A DNA stretch of 64,000 nucleotides from Danio rerio (GCF_049306965.1 NC_133194.1:10009501-10073500); one strand, 5' to 3'. Counted from the first letter of the stretch, positions 27,101-39,900 are shown. The notes: generated by a model from the sequence alone, not told the origin. Program-made: numbers and translations.

Positions 27101-28034
27101 AACATTTCTTCCATGTTAGGAGTGGCAGTCCTTCTGTTGACGTCAACCTGGGTTTCCAAAGCTCTCTTACCATTAATTTGCGATTTAGGGTTGGTTTACG
27201 TTTAAGGGAATGATGCGCAAAAGAAAGCCTCGCGCGCTTCTCAATATTTCGTTATATTTCAGTACGTCAACACACTGAAATAAAAGTCTCAGCAACTTCC
27301 GGTTCACGCGGACATTAACCATTAGCTTCTAAATACAAACAGTGACTGTTGTGGCCAGATGGTGTATTATTTGCACTATTTAAAAAGTTTCCTATTATAA
27401 AAAGAATCATAAAAATGTAGTATTGTTATTATTTTCTTATACTATTCTTTCACTTCTCAAACTTTACCTTTTTATAGACACAAACACTAATAATAACCTA
27501 TTTAATTTCTCCTCAGAGTTTTCCGAAATGGGAAACGGACTGTAAAATCTCTTGCGAGCAGACGCTACAGAAGGGGGAGGGGCCTGAGACATCATGGACA
27601 CGAGAACTGACCAATGATGGCCAGATGATTCTCGTAAGTACAACACTGAGTATTACAGCTAAATGAATATATCGATGTTGTTGACTCCTATTCATTATTG
27701 ACGATGAGTGGATGTTCACATTCATTATAGTCACGCAGCTCACATTTAGGCCAATTACAGTTAACAAGTCCCTCACCGTCTGTCTTGGCAGTTCCTAATT
27801 GATATTTTGCAGCTTTCGCTAAGTTAAATAAGTTTTGCATGAATGAAAGACAGCGTTCTTTGAATTCAGAGAACAAGATGTGATCTGGTATGTGAATATT
27901 AAACATGTGTTGCGATGTTGAAAGCCTGTCGGATATCAATTGCAAATTGTCTAAGCAGTCGGATGGGAATGTTTATTTTTCAGACTATGAGAGCCGGAGA
28001 TGTTGTCTGCACTCGGGTGTATGAACGAGATTGA
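24132..28034 (+). CDS. crabp2: Cellular retinoic acid-binding protein 2
   Basis: Four exons: 24132-24225, 25200-25378, 27517-27633, 27984-28034 (TGA). All introns are GT-AG in the standard FABP-family positions and phases, giving 146 aa. It is a cytosolic beta-barrel carrier (iLBP fold) that binds all-trans retinoic acid and hands it to nuclear RAR. Evidence: [20 protein letters not shown] at residues 12-31, [23 protein letters not shown], and a C-terminus [10 protein letters not shown]. The carboxylate-binding triad is present as Arg120, Arg141 and Tyr143 (human R112/R133/Y135 counting Met). The basic residues forming the ligand-dependent nuclear signal in CRABP2 are present as Lys29, Arg38 and Lys39. 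The start gives about 8 extra N-terminal residues (MESNTEKTF) compared with mammals; no other in-frame ATG lies before the core. Zebrafish has two crabp2 paralogues and I cannot say which this is. CRABP1 is less likely but was not excluded by alignment. Confidence 0.93.
24730..25010. other. crabp2: Complex non-repeat block in crabp2 intron 1
   Basis: A stretch of higher complexity and GC than the flanking AT-rich intron (GGCCCCTCGGCCAGCCGC near 24866). It has homeodomain-type cores (CAATTATTCA near 24912, CCTAATTGAAAC near 24960) and two AGTTCA half-sites (near 24933 and 24987). No repeat ends. A candidate intronic enhancer, inferred only from composition and position. Confidence 0.35.
25500..26000. 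repeat. TTACTGTAAAAT-rich repeat in crabp2 intron 2
   Basis: Many ACTGTAA/TTACAGT motifs in both orientations between 25530 and 25990 suggest an old MITE with inverted structure. The ends are not defined. Confidence 0.4.
26044..26230. repeat. Third copy of the GTGTCGGACYACTT repeat
   Basis: Matches 22975-23140 and 23530-23690 (AATATTGTGTCGGACCACTT, AAATGCTGAGGTTAAGC). Probably derived from an interspersed DNA transposon. Confidence 0.65.
26494..26694 (+). repeat. DANA-type SINE, 3'-truncated, in crabp2 intron 2
   Basis: Head GGCAGCATGGTGGCTCAGTG, B-box-like GGTTCAAATCCCGGC, GCGTGGGTTTCCTCC block, ending at GTGTATGGGTGTTTC. The GGAAGGGCATC block and tail are missing. Confidence 0.85.
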
Positions 28035-28433
28035 AGGATCTGAGTCCACTCCATCTCAACTCAACTGTCATTTTGTGGAGGAAGAAAAAAATGCTAGTTT
28101 ATTACTGCACAAATTCCCTGTCCTTTCACCCTTTTGTTTGACATATTAGGTTTGTAAGTCAGAGAAAGAAAGGTGTTTGAAGGATCAGACATTGTGGTAA
28201 GACTGTACAATAACAGTACATGAATAATGATGTACTAATATGTAAACCAAACATTGCTCTATTATGAACTAATGGTGAGTTTATGCATATGCTAATCATA
28301 AACTAAATTTGACTACAACATGAGTCATTTGTTAGTTCATTTTAAATGTATTATTTAACTCCTTAGTTTAAGCTAAACGCAACTTACATGAACTCATGAC
28401 CTGCTAATGTATATTTATGCAATGACTTTACTT

Positions 28434-29120
28434 GAAGGGGCACATTATCATTAACTCATTCTTACTCAGGAACTCCTTTGTTTAAACTGTTCATTTTGGT
28501 GTACACAACACTACTGTTCTACTGTTTTTCAATGTAAACACACACTTGAGGGACGTACATGACATTGCGTTTAACACAAGAGTTCATGAGTTATTAAGAA
28601 TGAGTTAATAATTATGTGCCCCTCCAAGTAAAGTCATGACAGAACTCTTTTTCTGTAGTTAAAGTTAGTTGAAGGGGCACATTATCATTAACTCATTCTT
28701 AACTACTCATGAACTCCCCTGTTTAAACTGTTCATTTTGATGTAAACAGAACACTTTTCTATTGTTTCTCAGTGTAAACACACACTTGACGGACATACAA
28801 GACTGTTACGTACAAACACAGGAGTTCATAAGTCATAAAGAATGAGTGAATAATTAAGTGCCCCTCCAAGTAAAGTCATGAAAGAATACTTTTTCTGTAG
28901 TTAAAGTTAATTGAAGGGGCACATCATCAATAACTCATTATTAACTACTCAAACCTCTTTGTCTTAAACGTTCATTTTGGTGTAGACAGAACACTTTCTA
29001 TTGTTTCTCAATGTAAACACACACTTGATGGTTGCACATGACCGTAACATTTTAACAGAAGAGTTCACGAGTCCTTAATAAGTTCATGATAATGAACCTC
29101 TCCGAGTAAAGTCATGACAT
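28434..29120. repeat. Three tandem units of about 240 bp
   Basis: Units start at 28434, 28671 and 28913 with GAAGGGGCACAT(T/C)ATCA. Each contains GTTCATTTTGGTGTA-type and CAATGTAAACACACACTTGA segments, and ends CCTCCAAGTAAAGTCATGA. Each unit is itself partly palindromic (its two ends are mutual reverses). Internal to the 2.6-kb element. Confidence 0.85.
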
Positions 29121-29455
29121 AAAGATACATTACCAGGTCATGAGTTCATGTAAGCTACATTTAGCTAAAATTGAAGTGTTGATTAATACATTCATTTACA
29201 AACATGAACTAACAATTAATTATAACCTAGGCTCATTTTGATTATGTACCTTGATATACATTTTTGGAGAGCACCAAATACATCCCAGGAGCTAAATTTT
29301 TTGCAGTTTTTGTTTTCGCGACTCCACCAGAGGCCGATGTGTACACTTTTTGAGATCTCAAATTTCTCTTGCGAGGGCCATTCGTGCCTGCTGTTCTCAA
29401 GAAAATCCCCCAGAGGCCGCTGTCGACTGACTGACTAACCAATCCCCCTATCCAC

Positions 29456-30293
29456 TGTCAGGATTCTGCCACTCTGGTCTTGTTAATCCTTGTTTTAGTG
29501 GCAGAATCCAGACACTAGTCCTGTCATGTCTTGTGTTGTGTTGTGCTCGACTTGAGTTTTCACGGGTCGAGCACAGCTTTTGCAATTGTGTTTGTCTCTG
29601 TATGAGCGCCATTTGTGAGCACGCTTTGACCGTGCGCGTTCCCCCTTGATGCGGGCGCGTGAGGTCCGGACGTGTTTGCAATTGCGCGCTCTTGCCCGGG
29701 TGTTCGTTCTGCAGCGTAGTGTTTCATTCCTAGCGTCTCAGTCTAGTTGGTTTCGGTCGGCGCTGAGATGAAACATGCAAGCTGTGTGTGTGAGTGCACG
29801 GTGAGTGTTTTCATTCATCGTGTACTCGTGTCTCGCGTTCAGTCTTTTGCTGGTGTTGTGTTTAGAACGTGGTTCATGTTTACTTGAATGAGTTCTCTCA
29901 TTGGCTGTGTGTTCTAGTCTCGTTTTATGTGAGCGGATGGCTTGTGTTGTCTCTTTGTGTCATGTGCTCTCCCGTCTATTGTCTAGTCCTACCCTCCTTG
30001 TTGACCCATTATTAGTTTATTAGATTCACCTGTTTGTGTTAATTTATTTTTGCTTATATTCTCCTCATGTCTGCTGTCCTGTGCCAGTTCGTCGTCGATT
30101 ATTTCCCTGTCCTGTTGTGTCCAGCCCTGCCTTTTCCTGCCTGCCCAGTCAAGTTTGTTTTTTGCCTTTTAATTAATGTTTTCCCCCTCTGGTTAGTTTG
30201 TTTTGCCTCTTCTTGTTTTATTCTTATTTTACAATAAAGGATTTTGTCTGCAATTGGGTCCTCGCTCCTTTTCCCCAACCTCCGACCGTGACA
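29456..30293 (+). mobile_element. Solo LTR (fossil), family not assigned
   Basis: An 838-bp unit with TGTCA at its start and TGACA at its end (TG...CA tips). TCCAC (29451-29455) and CCCAC (30294-30298) flank it, a 4-of-5 match to a 5-bp target duplication. An AATAAA signal lies at 30233-30238, near the 3' end as in LTR R regions. No internal retroviral or retrotransposon genes adjoin, so only the LTR remains, as left by recombination between two LTRs. It is inserted in the 2.6-kb inverted-repeat element and is therefore younger than it. Orientation is the same as crabp2. Confidence 0.72.
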
Positions 30294-30988
30294 CCCACCC
30301 CCTTCCATAAACGATAGTGTTTTCAAAAGCACCGATTGACCCACATCCCTAAGCCCAACCGACATTGTTTTCAAAAGCAACCCAGAAGCCCTAGCCCTCA
30401 CCGCAGCTTGATTTTTACCACATTTTCAGATTTTACCACATTCTCACCCAGTTATTTACTTGTTTGTTCACCAAATTCGAACCCTATCATTACGGTCAAC
30501 TTCGCTCTGCTTCTCAAATCCTCCGACGTACATGGCGAGCCCCTGGAAAGCCGTCCACATGGAGGTAAGCAGTCAGCTGAATAGCACAAAAAGGAATGAC
30601 ATCATACCGCCCTGTAGCATTCGTTTTGAAAACGAAATGCAGACATACGCTCCTTTGATCTCGTGATTTCCAGAAATGTATATAGGGCTATGTTTTCAGA
30701 ATGAGCCTAAGGTAGCTGTTATTCATTCATGAACTCAAAAGTTAGTTCATAATTAGCGCATGTCTTAATTCATTATTAGTTCTAAATGAAGTAATGTTTA
30801 TTACATATTAGTATATAATTATTCATGTACTGTTATTGTACAGTGTTTCCCCAGTCGTACTTGTTTAAAGATGGAAGAATTTTGACGCATTATCTGAAAA
30901 TTGTATTTATTGTTATTGTTTGTGCCTTTAATGTTGCAGTTTCATGTATATACCACAATGTGGCTTATCGATCAGAAATGTTTTTGGC

Positions 30989-30994
30989 AATAAA
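30989..30994 (+). terminator. crabp2: Probable distal polyadenylation signal of crabp2
   Basis: AATAAA in GGCAATAAAACTTT, after a 3'-UTR-like AT-rich stretch that resumes right after the inserted element ends at 30844. No AATAAA occurs between the stop codon (28034) and the insertion (28202). Inferred; a transcript would settle it. Confidence 0.5.
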
Positions 30995-31869
30995 ACTTTA
31001 CACATGTAAACCCCTTATGATTGCTTTATTGTTATCATGTCTCCTGGATGTATAAATCTCTTTGACGTTGACCTCGGCTGCTCTTTTCCACTTAATGTTA
31101 TGCCTCATTCCTTCACTTCAGAATGCTCTGTTCTCTCTTTCTGTCTCCCGATCCAACCACTTGCAGGTTCGAACAACACTATAAATTTGTATTTCATGAG
31201 AGCACATCAATTGGGCGATTCCCTGGCAAGGGTGATCAGGGGAAAGAGTATGGAAAGACTGAGCAAATGTTAGAAAAGAAAATAATTTCACATTTTTACG
31301 GTTACATTCCCACTGCACTTTCTCCCATCTGCTGCTAGTTATCTCATGAGGTCAGAGAGAATGTCTGTCATTCCTCATTCTCTTTCTTTTTGTCTTTCTA
31401 CAGCCAGATCCTCAATCCAAACTTGCTTTTTAAAAAGGAAACCTAGGACACGCATCTAAACGTTGAACAAGTAATCAATGCAGAAAAGTTGAGGATTAAA
31501 ATGCAAAGTAAAATGCTTTCTTCTACTCCTTCTGTCTTTCTCTTTGCCTTGGACAGAATTTATTCAGCGGTGGTGTGTTTTTTCAGTCTGCTGCCAATGA
31601 TGAATTTTCCAGGTTTCCAGACAACAGAGCTCACAGTAGACTTATTCAGTGCACTTTTCATTTGAGTTCAAACGATTCTCAGTGGTCCTGTTAAGAGGTT
31701 TTTGCTCATATAACCTGTGAGCTCTGAAAGTGTGCATGTGCTGCTGTGTACAGAGGTTGACATTGAGTTTACATGCTTTTTGGAGGAGGTTGAGAAAGTT
31801 CATAAACTCTGCGTAATGATATTACAGACCATGACAACATTTTTGTGGTGTTTGTAAAAGCAAGAATCA
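30995..31869. other. No gene; single-copy-looking
   Basis: Mixed-composition sequence with no repeat ends. Open frames (31037-31338) overlap each other on both strands and match nothing known. Confidence 0.45.
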
Positions 31870-31904
31870 TTTACCACATATCAGCAACCCCACAAACATC
31901 CCTT

Positions 31905-33581
31905 AGAACACCCTTAAACCACCTACGAACCCTTTGTAACTAACCAGAAAACATTAAAATCCTCCAGCAATATTTATGAACACCCAAAACTATCTAGAAA
32001 AGACATAAAAACCACACCTACACCATTAATGACTATCTTGTAATGCTCTAGAAATCATCAAAGAGACATTTACAACTACAAACAACTAATCCAAAACACA
32101 CTAAAGCCACCTAGAACCTCTTTGTAACTTATCAGAAAACATTACAATCCTCCAGCAATATTTAAGAATGCCCCAAAAACAATCTAGAAAAACAACCACA
32201 CCTACACCTTTAATGACCAAAGAAGCCGATTGCTACAAACCATTTGAGTTAAAAAAAACTAATCTATATGAGTACTGTGAACTTACTCCATTTAGGTTGA
32301 AGTAATGAGGTATTTACAGGTTTTCTCAGTTGCTTTGGTGCGTTTCTCACAACACCCAGTGCATTTCTGCACAACAGTTAATGCATTTCTCAAAACAATT
32401 AGTGCAAAACCTAGCTGATAACCTGCAAAAGCGCGTCAAATGCTCAAAATGGATAGTTCATTCCTCAAAAGCAAGTATTCATGTCAATCAAAGAGTCAGT
32501 ATCATCAAAATGAAAAGTGCTGACACCATTGTTTATGAACAAGATAGTCAAATGGCTTAGTCATCTTTTCATTATGAGTTTACTCTGGACATTTTTCAAT
32601 GCAAAAAAAGTCAGATTTTTGGTGACACTTCCTGAAAATGCTCAAGACAGCACTGTATACTATTTGCACAGCCATATGAAAACTACAGTAAAGTTGGACA
32701 TCACTGCATTAACTGAGTTATCAGAGTACAAGACACTAAATATGTGTGTTTCACATTTTTCCTGCATTTGCTCTTTACAATCCTAATTTATTTACAGCAT
32801 TGTGCAAAAGATTAAACACACCCTTATTTACAACAAACATAAACTCCCTTCTGGGAGCTGTGCACAACTGTAAACAATATTGCTGTACATATTGGAACTG
32901 AACCTACAACACACACAGTTCTGTAAATCATTCATCAAATTGTTCAATTTTAAAGACATTTTCAGGAAAATAAAGTTTAATTATTTTTTTAATAAAGTTT
33001 GTTTGACCGATTTTGACATCTAGTTCAACAGTTTTGTTTGTAATGACTCAAGTAATGAAATGAGGACTATTAGTTTTATATATAATGACTATTCAGCATT
33101 TACAAGTTTAGTTAATTTTGACTGACATGACATGACAAATGATAATGTTATAAACAGCAGAGAGTTGTATGAAAGCAATTGATGCATGTCCAAAAGCATT
33201 TGCTGAAAGGAATGAAAAACTGCTACTAGGATGTGCACAAATGACTAATTGTTTTGAGAAATGCATGACCTGTTGTGCAAATGTAAATAGTGTTGTGAGA
33301 AATGCACCAAAGCGACTGAGAAAAACTGTAACAACTACAAACAACTAATCCAAAACACACTAAAGCCACCTAGAACCTCTTTGTAACTTATCAGAAAACA
33401 TTACAATCTTCCAGCAATATTTAAGAATGCCCCAAAAACAATCTAGAAAAAAAACATAGCAACCACACCTACACCTTTAATGACCAAAGAAACCAATTGC
33501 TACAAACCATTTGAGTTAAAAAACTAATCTATATGAGTACTGTGAACTTACTCCATTTAGGTTGAAGTAATGAGGTATTTA
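31905..33581. repeat. Tandem block of about 245 bp, three copies, one split off by a transposon
   Basis: An older diverged copy lies at about 31905-32071. Two nearly identical copies lie at 32072-32316 and 33331-33581 (ACAACTACAAACAACTAATC ... GTAATGAGGTATTTA), differing by only a few substitutions and short indels. The 1-kb transposon at 32317-33328 sits exactly between them. Confidence 0.88.
32317..33328. mobile_element. TIR transposon (about 1 kb) at a duplication junction
   Basis: The left end CAGGTTTTCTCAGTTGCTTT and the right end (reversed) CAGTTTTTCTCAGTCGCTTT match for about 90 bases in total, including CATTTCTCAAAACAATTAGT. TA flanks both sides (32315-32316, 33329-33330). Short interior frames are not a recognised transposase. 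Confidence 0.85.
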
Positions 33582-33758
33582 ATTAACTCATTACCTTCAA
33601 CACTGAGCTCAAAACTCTTTTCAAATGAGTAGATTTAACTTTCAGGCAATTTTGAGTTAACCACTTATTTCATTTGATAAAGTTGACTGCTGGATTTTAA
33701 AGTGTAGCTATCATATTAGATATGACAAATATATGTGGAAATGTAGTCAATGCACATT

Positions 33759-34690
33759 TATTCAATTCAATTTAATTCAGCTTTATTTGTATAGCGCTTT
33801 TACAATGTAGATTGTGTCAAAGCAGCTTCACATAAATGGTCATAGCAATAGTGTAGTTCAGTTTTTAGTGTTTAAGTTCAGTTCAGTTCAGTTTAGCTCA
33901 GTTCAGTGTGATTTAATCATTACTGAGAGTTCAAACACTGAAGAGCAAATTCATCGTATGCGTAGCTCTACCAATCCTGAACCATGCGAGGCAGTGGCAA
34001 CAGCGGAGAGGGAAAAAAAACTTCACCTGATGGGAGTGAAGAAAAAAAACCTTGAGAGAAACCAGACTCAGTTGGGCACGACCATTTTAATTTCTCCGCT
34101 GGTCAAAAGTCTTGTGCAGAGCTTCAGTCACCGCGGTGGAGGCTGGAAGATGGCCTCAGCGAAGACTCGTCTGTCCCTGGAGCGTCGCTGGAATCAGACT
34201 CATGTTCTCCACTCCCCCATGACCATCAGCGCAGCAGCAGCTCAGGATATGGCCTGGTCCCGGATATGGAAACCTTGGGATCATCTCGTCGCTGGTCTTG
34301 GATCCAATCAGTGACTCCGCATAATCTGAGGACTTCGGGATGAGTACCCTCAGGTGAAATAGAGAATAAAGAGAATAATTAGCGTAGCTGCTGTTCATAG
34401 TGTATATAAGCAAGATGAAGAAGCCTGTGTGGATGAATACATTTGTGTGAGACATGTTGCTCAGCATTAACTTTTACGCATTCCATGTGTCTGTTTGGGC
34501 TTCTTGACTCAATTTACAATTCCGCGATTGTGCCAAAATGCTTTCAGACTTGCACATATTATTCATATCCGCTGTGACGCCTGGTGTGTTCACCGCTCAC
34601 CTCGTTAACAAGATTAATAATGCAAAAACTCTAGAACCGGGTCATCAAGTCGTCATTATGTATTTAGTTTTTGCCTCATGTGGCTTAAGG
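33759..34690 (+). repeat. Long TAGCGCTTT-type interspersed repeat
   Basis: Begins with the ATTCAATT repeat and TTTGTATAGCGCTTTTACAA. It continues through GAGAGAAACCAGACTCAGTT and GGAAACCTTGGGATCATCTC to about 34690 (CTCACCTCGTTAAC). Its first 300 bases match 14690-15018 reversed. The 166-aa frame at 33814-34314 lies wholly inside it and is not a host gene. Probably the 3' region of a non-LTR element; class unsure. Confidence 0.72.
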
Positions 34691-34699
34691 CCGTTGTGG

Positions 34700-35655
34700 T
34701 GGTGGTATGCACCAAATGAGGCCCAGATCCTGATTTCTGGCCCTCTTTAATTGACACCATACTGTTGCGAAACAGGGGCAAAACCCACAAACCCACACGC
34801 GGTCCACTGAAGCTCCCTCCATCCCTGCTAGTTCCCTTGGCAACTCACCAGTGTGGGCTTCATGTCAGCTCATTCCACAGGCGATGATGTCATGGGGCCA
34901 CGCTTTGCTTGATTGGCTGAGGAATGTTGCGGTTTCAAAGGAGAGCAGAAGGACACGCCCATTCAGAGAAGAGAAGGAGAAGATGGTTTAGGGAATTAGC
35001 ACTGTCACTTTAGTATAACCTCCTTCTGAACTCAGAAATAAAGAGCATATTGTTTCTCCAGTAAGTTCGCAGTCCTGTTTACCACCACACTGTCATGCTC
35101 ACTGATAAATGCACTGTACTTTACTGGAAGCTTGCACACCAAGATCAGACATTCAAATAATTTAATCCAGGAGTCTTTCTGTCTCAAAGCAAACTGGGGG
35201 ATTTTTAAATTTCTATTCAGTGTTTAACATCCACATCTGGTCAAGTTAGAGTGCTGCTTTGTTTTTGGAGCATGTCATATAGCTACCTCCAACAGAAGAA
35301 GATCTACGATCAGAGATAGCAACATCCACACACAGTGAGATTAAGCATTTATAAATTGATCTGAATGTGTAGCCTATATGGAGCAAATTAAACAGGTTTA
35401 TGAGAAGATACACAGGAGGGTCAATGTGTGTGGGTCTGGGTGAGGGGTTGTTTGTGTTTTGAGGTATCATATGACTGACTCTCTGCCCTCCTGTCATCCA
35501 TGTGAACTCACATGACTTGAGAATTTCAAGCCTTCAGCAATCTTCCCTCTGTGACAACTTGCCCCGTTGCCCCATTTATGTTTCACTGAGAAAGTGACGT
35601 CGTTTACGTTTTCGAGGAAACAGTGACGACCAGTGGTTTAAAGGGGTACTGGAAA
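34700..35655. other. No gene; single-copy-looking region upstream of scamp3
   Basis: Balanced composition near 34790-34980 (CGCTTTGCTTGATTGGCTGA has a CCAAT core). No exon recognised. Could hold regulatory sequence. Confidence 0.4.
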
Positions 35656-35658
35656 CAC

Positions 35659-36144
<486 letters not shown>

Positions 36145-36921
36145 GGACAGATTGATTGTTTTTCTTTTCAAAAACATTTCCCCTTCAGCAACATGATAGC
36201 GCTTTCTCATTGGCTCTTCCCCGTCATGTGACACGAGTATTTCCCTGGCGCTATTCTGCCAGGTTGCCATGTCGGCCCATTCACTATAAGCATTGTTGGG
36301 AATGCTTTTCACAGAGTCACTTTTAAATACAGACACTTGCATTCAACGATTATAACAATTATATTATTTCTAGTAAATATTTACATTTTACATGGTTTAA
36401 AAAACGAAATAAACACCAATTAACTGTTCTAGAACGAATCAATTATCGCTTTGTTTTTTTATATTAATTTGCTTGATCTTTTTACGCAACATGGCAACAC
36501 CGCTGTCATGTGATATGAACACATTTCCTGTACAGCAGCGATACACAAGCGCTGTCAGAGTAAAATCGAAACAAAACCGTGTCGCTTGTCAAATTTAACA
36601 AAGGGAAATACATAAACAGTTGATAATACCAAAGAAGACTGAAAACCACTGTAAAAAAGGGACAGTATGTGCTAACGTTACTGATTTGAAACGGACACCT
36701 GACGTCTCGCTGTAATGTTGGTCGGTTAGCTAGTTAGTGTTAACCGGTTGCGGCGTGATTTGTTTTGCTTGAATTGTGTTATAATAACTAGGAACTTACC
36801 GAACTGGATTGAGGTTTACCGGTAATTATCCGCTAAACAACACTGTTTCGCTTTGTATCTGGTCATCGCCTTTGAGTTAAACCTGTTTTTACATCTTGGC
36901 GAGATCTAAACCAGCACCAAG

Positions 36922-39900
36922 ATGTCAAAATACACAACTTTTCCCGATTCGTCTGATGATCATAACCCATTTCAGGTAATGTTAATATATGCTGTTTTGG
37001 ACTTTGTATGTGTATATTAGGGAACTGTGTGCGTTTCATTTGTGGCCTTATTTGTGAGGTGCCGTGGCTCTTGTGATGCTGTCATAAGACTGGACGCTTA
37101 TTAGATGTCAGGCCATTCATACTGGGATAAGAGAATGTTCTTAAATGGTTGATCTCTTTTAATGCTTTTCATTCTGATCTAAATTTGACTAACCGGTTTC
37201 TGATGACTTGTTGCTCAAAGTGTAGCTGAATTAGATCAGTCAACCAATGAAATGAAAAGTTTCAGTTAAAAATATTATATTGTACGCCATGTGAAAATAG
37301 ACCAAGTCTACTGGTACCAGTATCAATTTAATAAGTACTAGTATCTATTAAAACTATACTAGTATTCAATGTACTAGTGTTTATTTAATAGGTACTAGTA
37401 TATATTAAGTACTTTATCAAATAAATAGGTACTAGTACAGGGGTGGCCAACCCTGTTCCTGGAGAGCCACCTTCTGCAGATTTCAGTTGCTACCCATATC
37501 AAACACACCTGCCTGTAATTATCACGTGGTGTTCACGTCCTAATTAATTGGTTCAGGTGTGTTTGATATGGGTAGCAACTGAAATCTGCATGAAGGTGGC
37601 TCTTCAGGAACAGGGTTGGCCACCCCTGTACTAGTATCTAAATAATAATTACTACAACCTAATGATTAACTACTAGTACATAAAAGTATGTACTAGTCCT
37701 GGAACATGTACTAATCAAAATAGAGGTAAAGTTAGTTTTATATTTGGATATTCAGATATTCTCCTTAATAATATAATTTCAGAAAAGTATTATTTACAAA
37801 TTCTAAAATAGGGAAATCATATTAGCAGCTAATGACTGTCAAAGTACAACATTGTTCACAGTGAATTAGATATTGTTAATGTTGTTTAGAAGTCAGAATT
37901 GCATGCTAATTCCAATCGAATATTCAAGGTAACATGGTAAACTTCTAAATGAACGAATGTGCAAATATAAAACCAATTTTACCTCTATCTAGTCAAAATT
38001 GAATAGTTGATATCTCAATGATAGATCCCTATAGAAATTAAAGAAAAAAATTGAAACTAGCCATTTTATAGGTACTAGTATATAAAGAATAAGTACTAGT
38101 ATCTATTTACTAGGTACTAGTATCTAATGAATGAGTACTAGTATCTAATAAAAAATAACTAGCTATTTAATAGGTACTAGTATCTAATGAATAAGTACTA
38201 GTACCTATTAAATAGATACTAGTCTAATGAGTGAGTACTAGTATCTAATAAAAAGTAACTAGTGTCTAATAAGTAAGCACTAGTATGTTTTAAAAAAAAG
38301 CACTAGTATCTAAAGAATAGGCACTGGTGTTTAAACACTTATCTAAAATGCTCTACTAGTATCTAAAAAATAAGAACTAGTAACATGAAAATTGATACTA
38401 GTATGGGTTATCGATTAAATATTACAACAGTTTGCCATACCAAGTCTGTATTAGTTAAGATTAGTGAAGAAAAACATGTAATAATATAAAAAGTTAAGAA
38501 TTTAATTATTGGCAAAATAACAAATGTGTTGTAAAATGTGTTAAACTAATTAATATCAATACTATTATAGTAATAGTATTATCATTAATTAATTAATTAT
38601 GTAAAGATCAGTATACATTTAAAAACATGTATTTTTTGCAAGCATGATTGCAAATTATTTTTAATGCATTTAGCCTGATTTTAGACTTCGTAATTGTTTA
38701 AAGGGTCACATAATACACCATGTTTTCTTCCCAGGAAGTTTAAACAGTATTTTAAAGGGATAGTTTACCCAAGTGGTTGTGAACCTTTATGAATTTCTGT
38801 TTTCTGTTGAAGACAAAACAAGATATTTGGAAGAATGTTGGAAAAACCAGCCATTGACATTCATAGTAAAGGGTCAAAGCTATGGACATTAATGGCTGTT
38901 TTTCCATCAGCATTCTTCAAATTATCTTCTTTTGTGCTCAACAGAAGTTTGAATTTCTTTCTTAAGTTTTTAAGAAAGCCACTTAAACAGGTTTGGAACC
39001 AGTTATTATGTAAATTATTATATTTGGGTGATCTGTTCCTTTAAGTAACACAACCTTTTAAACTTATAAGAGAGGCATATAATTTATTAATATAATAATT
39101 AATATTATTGAGGTTATTTTGGACCTGGATTTGTTTAAAGTACCTTTAAGTGCCTTTGAAAGTGTATCATTGCCTAAACCATAGCTTTTTATTCATATTA
39201 AACAATTTCAAGACTGAATTTTGTTGATAAATTCATATATTTATCTGTTAACATTAGCTTTTTTAAATCTGAAAGTGAATGTTAATGCAAATATAATTTA
39301 ATTTATAACTTGCTTTTTTTGAAGACTGAACTGTTTTTGAGAAATAACAAATTAAACACTTTTATTCTATTAATTTCAGGGGTGGATACTTACAGTAGTT
39401 TAAAAAAAGAAAGAAATGTGTACAATATTCTCAGTGAAAGTTTGTGAGCTTACATTCTCAGATCCACCATGAGCCTGGCTTAACAAATATTATTTCTTTG
39501 TGCATCTTCAGCCCAGATATTCAATCACTATCCTCCATGTTCTGCCAATGAGCTGAAAGCTGTGTTTCCTCTATATTTGCAGGATCCATCAGTGACTCAG
39601 CACAGCAGCAACACTGGCTATGCCACGCTGGACCTCTACAACCCATTCGACAACAACCAAACAGCGGTAAATGCTCCCATTCTAATCAACACCAGTATCC
39701 AGCGGACTGTGTTTACATAGAAGCAGCGTACACTCCAAATATTATTTTTGCTGCTTTTTCAAACTACTTGTATGAAATGAGCTGAAACAACATAATTCTT
39801 CAGATTTGTTTGAGACAACTTCATTGTTTTCTGTTCAATCCAATTAAATTTGTAAAAACTGTTAACTTAATTGATTTTTGTTGGGACAAGATGAATAAAT

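Larger units (their letters stand above)
28202..30844. mobile_element. 2.6-kb inverted-repeat element inserted in the crabp2 3' UTR
   Basis: The left arm from 28202 (ACTGTACAATAACAGTACAT, then TGTACTAATATGTAA) is mirrored by 30802-30844 (TTACATATTAGTA, then ATGTACTGTTATTGTACAGT). Weaker similarity continues for about 100 bases inward. If the ends are CAATAACAG/CTGTTATTG, the target is TA inside ACTGTACAGT, which would be restored by removal. The interior holds three tandem units (28434-29120) and a solo LTR. No transposase was recognised; non-autonomous. Confidence 0.75.

Noticed and set aside
33814-34314. 166-aa plus-strand frame, the longest in the window
   Set aside because: Lies entirely inside an interspersed repeat that recurs at 14690-15018; no known domain.
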